NCBI GenBank assembly: GCA_946886245.1 | Contig: CAMPIF010000357.1 | Location: forward strand, 1-5,154 | Reading direction: 5' to 3' | DNA length: 5,154 bases | Origin: Ectopseudomonas composti | GTDB taxonomy: Bacteria > Pseudomonadota > Gammaproteobacteria > Pseudomonadales > Pseudomonadaceae | Shown here: positions 1 to 5,154 of the stretch, one piece after another | Position numbering within the stretch: the first letter of the stretch is position 1 | How the letters are laid out: each line of letters starts with the position of its first letter | Position numbers and translations under genes: made by a program | Notes under the pieces: model-generated | Databases searched by the model: none | Seen by the model: only the letters and a program-made list of their open reading frames with translations | Told to the model about the DNA's origin: nothing

Positions 1-273
1 GCGCTGCTCGAAGCGCGCGACATCCTGCTGCTCGACGAGTGGGCCGCCGATCAGGATCCGCTGTTCCGTCAGGTGTTCTATCGCGAGCTGCTGCCGCAGC
101 TGAAGGCCGCAGGCAAGACCGTATTCGCCATCAGTCACGACGATCACTACTTCGACCAGGCCGACCGCCTGCTGAAGATGGATGGCGGGCGGCTCCACGA
201 ACTGCAAGGCGAGCAGCGCGCCCGGGCCAGCCGCAACGCCCTGCTGGAGATCGGTGGCCGCGCCCATTCCTGA
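1..273 (+). CDS. C-terminal end of a cyclic-peptide/siderophore ABC exporter (PvdE/SyrD/YojI family), 5'-truncated by the window
   Basis: Only the last 90 residues are visible, read in frame from base 1 to the TGA at 271-273. They form the end of an ABC ATPase domain. The Walker B stretch ILLLDEW lies at residues 8-14, with D12 and the presumed catalytic E13. The D-loop AADQDP follows at 15-20 and the switch-histidine motif AISHDDHY at 43-50 (H46). The DEWAADQDP wording is characteristic of single-chain transporters with a membrane domain fused to the ATPase, such as PvdE, SyrD and E. coli YojI. Members export peptides or siderophore precursors across the inner membrane, and PvdE is known to move ferribactin to the periplasm. 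The tail after the ATPase core (about residues 66-90) resembles YojI as I remember it, so PvdE orthology is not certain. The Walker A motif and membrane segments lie upstream of the window. The following siderophore genes support export of a siderophore intermediate. The terminator just after the stop makes this the last gene of its transcript. Confidence 0.88.
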   Translation, partial: ALLEARDILLLDEWAADQDPLFRQVFYRELLPQLKAAGKTVFAISHDDHYFDQADRLLKMDGGRLHELQGEQRARASRNALLEIGGRAHS

Positions 274-288
274 GCACTGGCTACCCTC

Positions 289-321
289 ACTGCGCCCGCA
301 TCATGCGGGCGCAGTCGTTTT
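289..321 (+). terminator. Intrinsic terminator after the ABC exporter gene
   Basis: A perfect 12-bp GC-rich inverted repeat (289-300 with 304-315) encloses a 3-base TCA loop. It is followed by CG and then four Ts at 318-321. It begins 16 bases after the exporter stop codon. The stem is strong although the T run is short. It should separate transcription of the exporter from the pvdA promoter region just downstream. Confidence 0.85.
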
Positions 322-356
322 AGCGAAGTGATTTCACATTCCGCACAGCATTGCTC

Positions 357-380
357 TAAACATTCCTTCCTCTCGTTCGT
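357..380 (+). promoter_or_regulatory. Candidate iron-starvation (PvdS-type ECF sigma) promoter of pvdA
   Basis: Known PvdS-dependent promoters carry TAAAT at -35, about 16 bases, then CGT at -10. Here TAAAC (357-361) is followed by exactly 16 bases and CGT (378-380), so one base differs from the core pattern. A second CGT at 374-376 gives a shorter, less fitting spacing. Transcription would start roughly in the 385-390 region and give a leader of about 70 bases before the pvdA start. pvdA is a classical PvdS target in P. aeruginosa, which supports the reading. The motif is short, and no PvdS gene is visible here, so this remains a candidate. A Fur-controlled housekeeping promoter is the alternative. 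Confidence 0.55.
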
Positions 381-384
381 CAGT

Positions 385-403
385 GTTAATGAGAATGTTT
401 TCC
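385..403 (+). promoter_or_regulatory. Candidate Fur box upstream of pvdA
   Basis: Aligned by eye to the classical 19-base Fur consensus, this stretch matches at 13 of 19 positions. The first two hexamers, GTTAAT and GAGAAT, each match 5 of 6. The third repeat is poor. It lies in the AT-richer part of the gap, at or just after the expected transcription start, where Fur binding would block the promoter. Siderophore genes are commonly Fur-repressed when iron is sufficient, although PvdS-dependent genes are usually controlled indirectly through pvdS. A fortuitous AT-rich match cannot be excluded. Confidence 0.45.
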
Positions 404-446
404 AGTCATTCCGGCTGGCGAACCACCCATTCAGCACGCAGATATC

Positions 447-453
447 GGGAGGA
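447..453 (+). promoter_or_regulatory. Ribosome binding site that sets the pvdA start
   Basis: GGGAGGA lies 3 bases before the ATG at 457-459, a strong though closely spaced Shine-Dalgarno sequence. It favours this ATG over the in-frame ATG at 328, which would place the promoter elements inside the coding region and has no comparable binding site. Confidence 0.75.
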
Positions 454-456
454 TTT

Positions 457-1773
457 ATGGGGCTCGTTCATGACTATATCGGGGTTGGCTTCGGGCCCTC
501 GAACCTGGCACTGGCCATCGCCACCGAAGAGTTCGCCCAGCGCAGTGGGCGAGAGCCCAGCGTCTGCTTCATCGAGCGCAAGCCTTCATTCAGCTGGCAT
601 GAAGGCATGCTGATCGACGGCTCGAGCATGCAGATCTCCTTCCTCAAGGATCTTGCCACGCTGCGCAATCCGGCCAGCCGCTTCACCTTCATCAGCTACC
701 TCAAGGCATGCGGGCGCCTGGAGGACTTCATCAACCTGAAGACCTTCTACCCCAGCCGTGAGGAGTTCAACGACTACCTCGGCTGGGCCGCCGATGCGTT
801 CGCCGGGCAGGTGCATTACGGCGAGGAGGTGACCAGTATCGAGCCGTTCTACAGCGCCGGTGTCTGTGCCGGTGTCGAGGTGGTCGCGCGCGGCAGCGAC
901 GGGCAGAGCACGCGGCGCCGCGCGCGCAACCTGGTGCTGGGTATCGGTGGCGTGGCGCAGATTCCGGCGGCCTTCGCCGGCATGACTGACCCGCGCATCG
1001 TGCATTCCTCGCGCTACCTGGGCGCGCTCGATGCCCTGCTGGGCGATGGCAGTCGCCCGCGACGTATCGCCGTCATCGGTGGCGGGCAGAGCGCTGCGGA
1101 AATTTTCCATGACCTGGCGTGCCGCTTCCCGCAGATCGAGGCCAGCCTGCTGGTGCGCGGCGGCAGCCTCAAGCCGTCTGACGACAGCCCGTTCGTCAAC
1201 GAGATCTTCAATGCCGACTTCACCGATCGCATCTTCGCCCACAGCCCCGTGCAGCGCGCGCAGATGCTCGACGAGTACCGCAACACCAACTATTCGGTGG
1301 TCGACCTGGAGCTGATCGAGAAGATCTACCACCTGTTCTACCAGCAGAAGGTTCGTGGTCAGCACCCTCACCGCTTGCTCACTCACCGTGAAGTCACGGC
1401 CGTTGCTGCCGACGACAACGCTGTGGAGCTGAGCCTGCGCAACAGCCTGGGCGGCGACCAGCACAGCGAGCGTTTCGATGCGGTGATCCTCGCCACCGGC
1501 TATCGCCGCGACTATCACCGCACCCTGCTGGCGGGTTTCGCCGACTACATCGAAGGCGATGCGGTCGACCGCCAGTACCGCCTGCCGCTGCGGGCCGACT
1601 GTCAGGCGCAGATATTCCTGCAAGGCGGTTGCGAGGGCAGTCATGGCCTCAGCGACACCCTGCTGTCGGTGCTGGCCATGCGCTCCGAGGAGTTGGTCGG
1701 CTCGATGTTCGTCGAGTCCGCCGGCACGCAGGTGCGCGATTCGCTGCGTCTGGCCGCAGGGTCGCTCAGCTAG
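457..1773 (+). CDS. pvdA: L-ornithine N5-monooxygenase (siderophore biosynthesis)
   Basis: This cytoplasmic flavoprotein hydroxylates the side-chain amine of L-ornithine using FAD, NADPH and O2. The product, N5-hydroxyornithine, is later acylated to give a hydroxamate iron ligand. The 438-residue protein is close to the usual size of the family (about 440). The FAD-binding motif GFGPSN is at residues 11-16. The conserved FLKDLATLRNP block, linked to cofactor and substrate binding, is at 62-72. The NADPH-binding motif GGGQSAAE is at 208-215. NTNYSVVD is at 276-283, and the ATGY motif of N-hydroxylating monooxygenases is at 346-349. The conserved C-terminal block HGLSDTLLSVLAMR spans 396-409. 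No key motif is missing. An in-frame extension to an ATG at 328 exists, but the ribosome binding site and the promoter elements favour the start at 457. The gene follows a siderophore-type exporter and precedes a synthetase. No hydroxyornithine formyl- or acetyltransferase is in the window, so the final hydroxamate type is unknown. Lysine hydroxylases (IucD) are related but the sequence reads as PvdA. Confidence 0.95.
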   Translation: MGLVHDYIGVGFGPSNLALAIATEEFAQRSGREPSVCFIERKPSFSWHEGMLIDGSSMQISFLKDLATLRNPASRFTFISYLKACGRLEDFINLKTFYPSREEFNDYLGWAADAFAGQVHYGEEVTSIEPFYSAGVCAGVEVVARGSDGQSTRRRARNLVLGIGGVAQIPAAFAGMTDPRIVHSSRYLGALDALLGDGSRPRRIAVIGGGQSAAEIFHDLACRFPQIEASLLVRGGSLKPSDDSPFVNEIFNADFTDRIFAHSPVQRAQMLDEYRNTNYSVVDLELIEKIYHLFYQQKVRGQHPHRLLTHREVTAVAADDNAVELSLRNSLGGDQHSERFDAVILATGYRRDYHRTLLAGFADYIEGDAVDRQYRLPLRADCQAQIFLQGGCEGSHGLSDTLLSVLAMRSEELVGSMFVESAGTQVRDSLRLAAGSLS

Positions 1774-1792
1774 TCGGCTGACGCAGTTTTTT
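1744..1792 (+). terminator. Terminator-like hairpin plus T6 overlapping the 3' end of pvdA
   Basis: CTGCGTC (1744-1750) pairs perfectly with GACGCAG (1780-1786), and six Ts follow directly at 1787-1792. The stem can continue, after one bulged T, with a G-U pair and GCCG (1753-1756) against CGGC (1775-1778), leaving an 18-base loop. The structure includes the pvdA stop codon, so ribosomes finishing pvdA would cover its left arm. It could be a partial terminator or attenuator that lowers read-through into the synthetase gene. The loop is large and the stem broken, so activity is uncertain. Confidence 0.4.
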
Positions 1793-1805
1793 CCTTCTTC
1801 CGCGA

Positions 1806-1832
1806 GCGGTTCGGCAGTCACTGCCGGGCCGT
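1806..1832 (+). promoter_or_regulatory. Strong hairpin/palindrome in the leader of the synthetase gene
   Basis: The core is a 7-1-7 perfect palindrome (1812-1826) centred on C1819. As RNA it gives a 6-bp GC-rich stem with a TCA loop. The pairing continues outward through two U-G wobbles, three G-C pairs and a final G-U pair, to 1806-1832. No T run follows, so it is not a standard terminator. It ends about 30 bases before the ATG of the synthetase. It could shield or stabilise mRNA between the two genes, or be a protein-binding site in DNA. The structure is visible in the sequence; its role is unknown. I see no Fur-like or iron-starvation box in the rest of 1774-1862. Confidence 0.35.
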
Positions 1833-1862
1833 ACGCAGGCACGAGTTTTCACGGGTGACGAG

Positions 1863-5154
<3,292 letters not shown>

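Noticed and set aside
175..185. Glycine-to-arginine change in the adenylation motif of the FAAL (YTSGSTRAPKG; protein residues 175-185, near bases 2385-2417) as a sign of inactivation
   Set aside because: Arginine at this place is, as I recall, common in FAAL enzymes, and the other catalytic motifs, including TSGKLQR, are intact.
328..456. An N-terminal extension of pvdA from the ATG at 328
   Set aside because: The added 43 residues do not resemble the family, the stretch holds the promoter-like elements, and a strong ribosome binding site sits directly before the ATG at 457.
586..1842. A 418-codon minus-strand open frame opposite pvdA
   Set aside because: It lies antisense to a complete, motif-confirmed pvdA and has no domain of its own; this is a common artefact in high-GC genomes.

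Overview
This window looks like high-GC DNA from a Pseudomonas-type gammaproteobacterium. The clues are strongly GC-biased third codon positions, a PvdA-type ornithine hydroxylase, a PvdE/YojI-type exporter fragment, and a promoter resembling the iron-starvation boxes of pyoverdine genes. It is part of a siderophore biosynthesis locus with all genes on the + strand. The species cannot be read from this sequence. A Pseudomonas close to, but possibly outside, the classical fluorescent group is a guess.

Layout. Positions 1-273 hold the last 90 codons of an ABC exporter of the cyclic-peptide/siderophore family (PvdE, SyrD, YojI), which stops at a strong intrinsic terminator (289-321). Positions 322-456 are a relatively AT-rich promoter region. 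It carries a near-match to the PvdS iron-starvation box (357-380) and, just downstream, a Fur-box-like sequence (385-403). Positions 457-1773 encode a complete 438-residue L-ornithine N5-monooxygenase (pvdA). An 89-base gap (1774-1862) follows, with a terminator-like hairpin plus T6 that overlaps the end of pvdA and a second strong hairpin ahead of the next gene. From 1863 to the window edge runs the start of a large nonribosomal peptide synthetase: a fatty acyl-AMP ligase (FAAL), a carrier protein and an almost complete condensation domain. Its adenylation domain would begin just past the edge.

How the genes fit together. PvdA makes N5-hydroxyornithine, the precursor of hydroxamate iron ligands. 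The FAAL would activate a fatty acid as acyl-AMP and load it on the adjacent carrier, and the condensation domain would join it to the first amino acid. The chain would therefore start as a lipopeptide. The ABC exporter would move the product across the inner membrane. This fits either a pyoverdine/azotobactin-type pathway, where a PvdL-like synthetase starts with a fatty acid that is later removed, or an acylated (amphiphilic) hydroxamate siderophore that keeps its tail. The window cannot decide between them, because the adenylation domains, any hydroxyornithine acyltransferase and any deacylase lie outside it. Nothing here is clearly a new system. The points most worth checking are the identity of the acyl-siderophore, the dual promoter signature, and the structured gap between pvdA and the synthetase.
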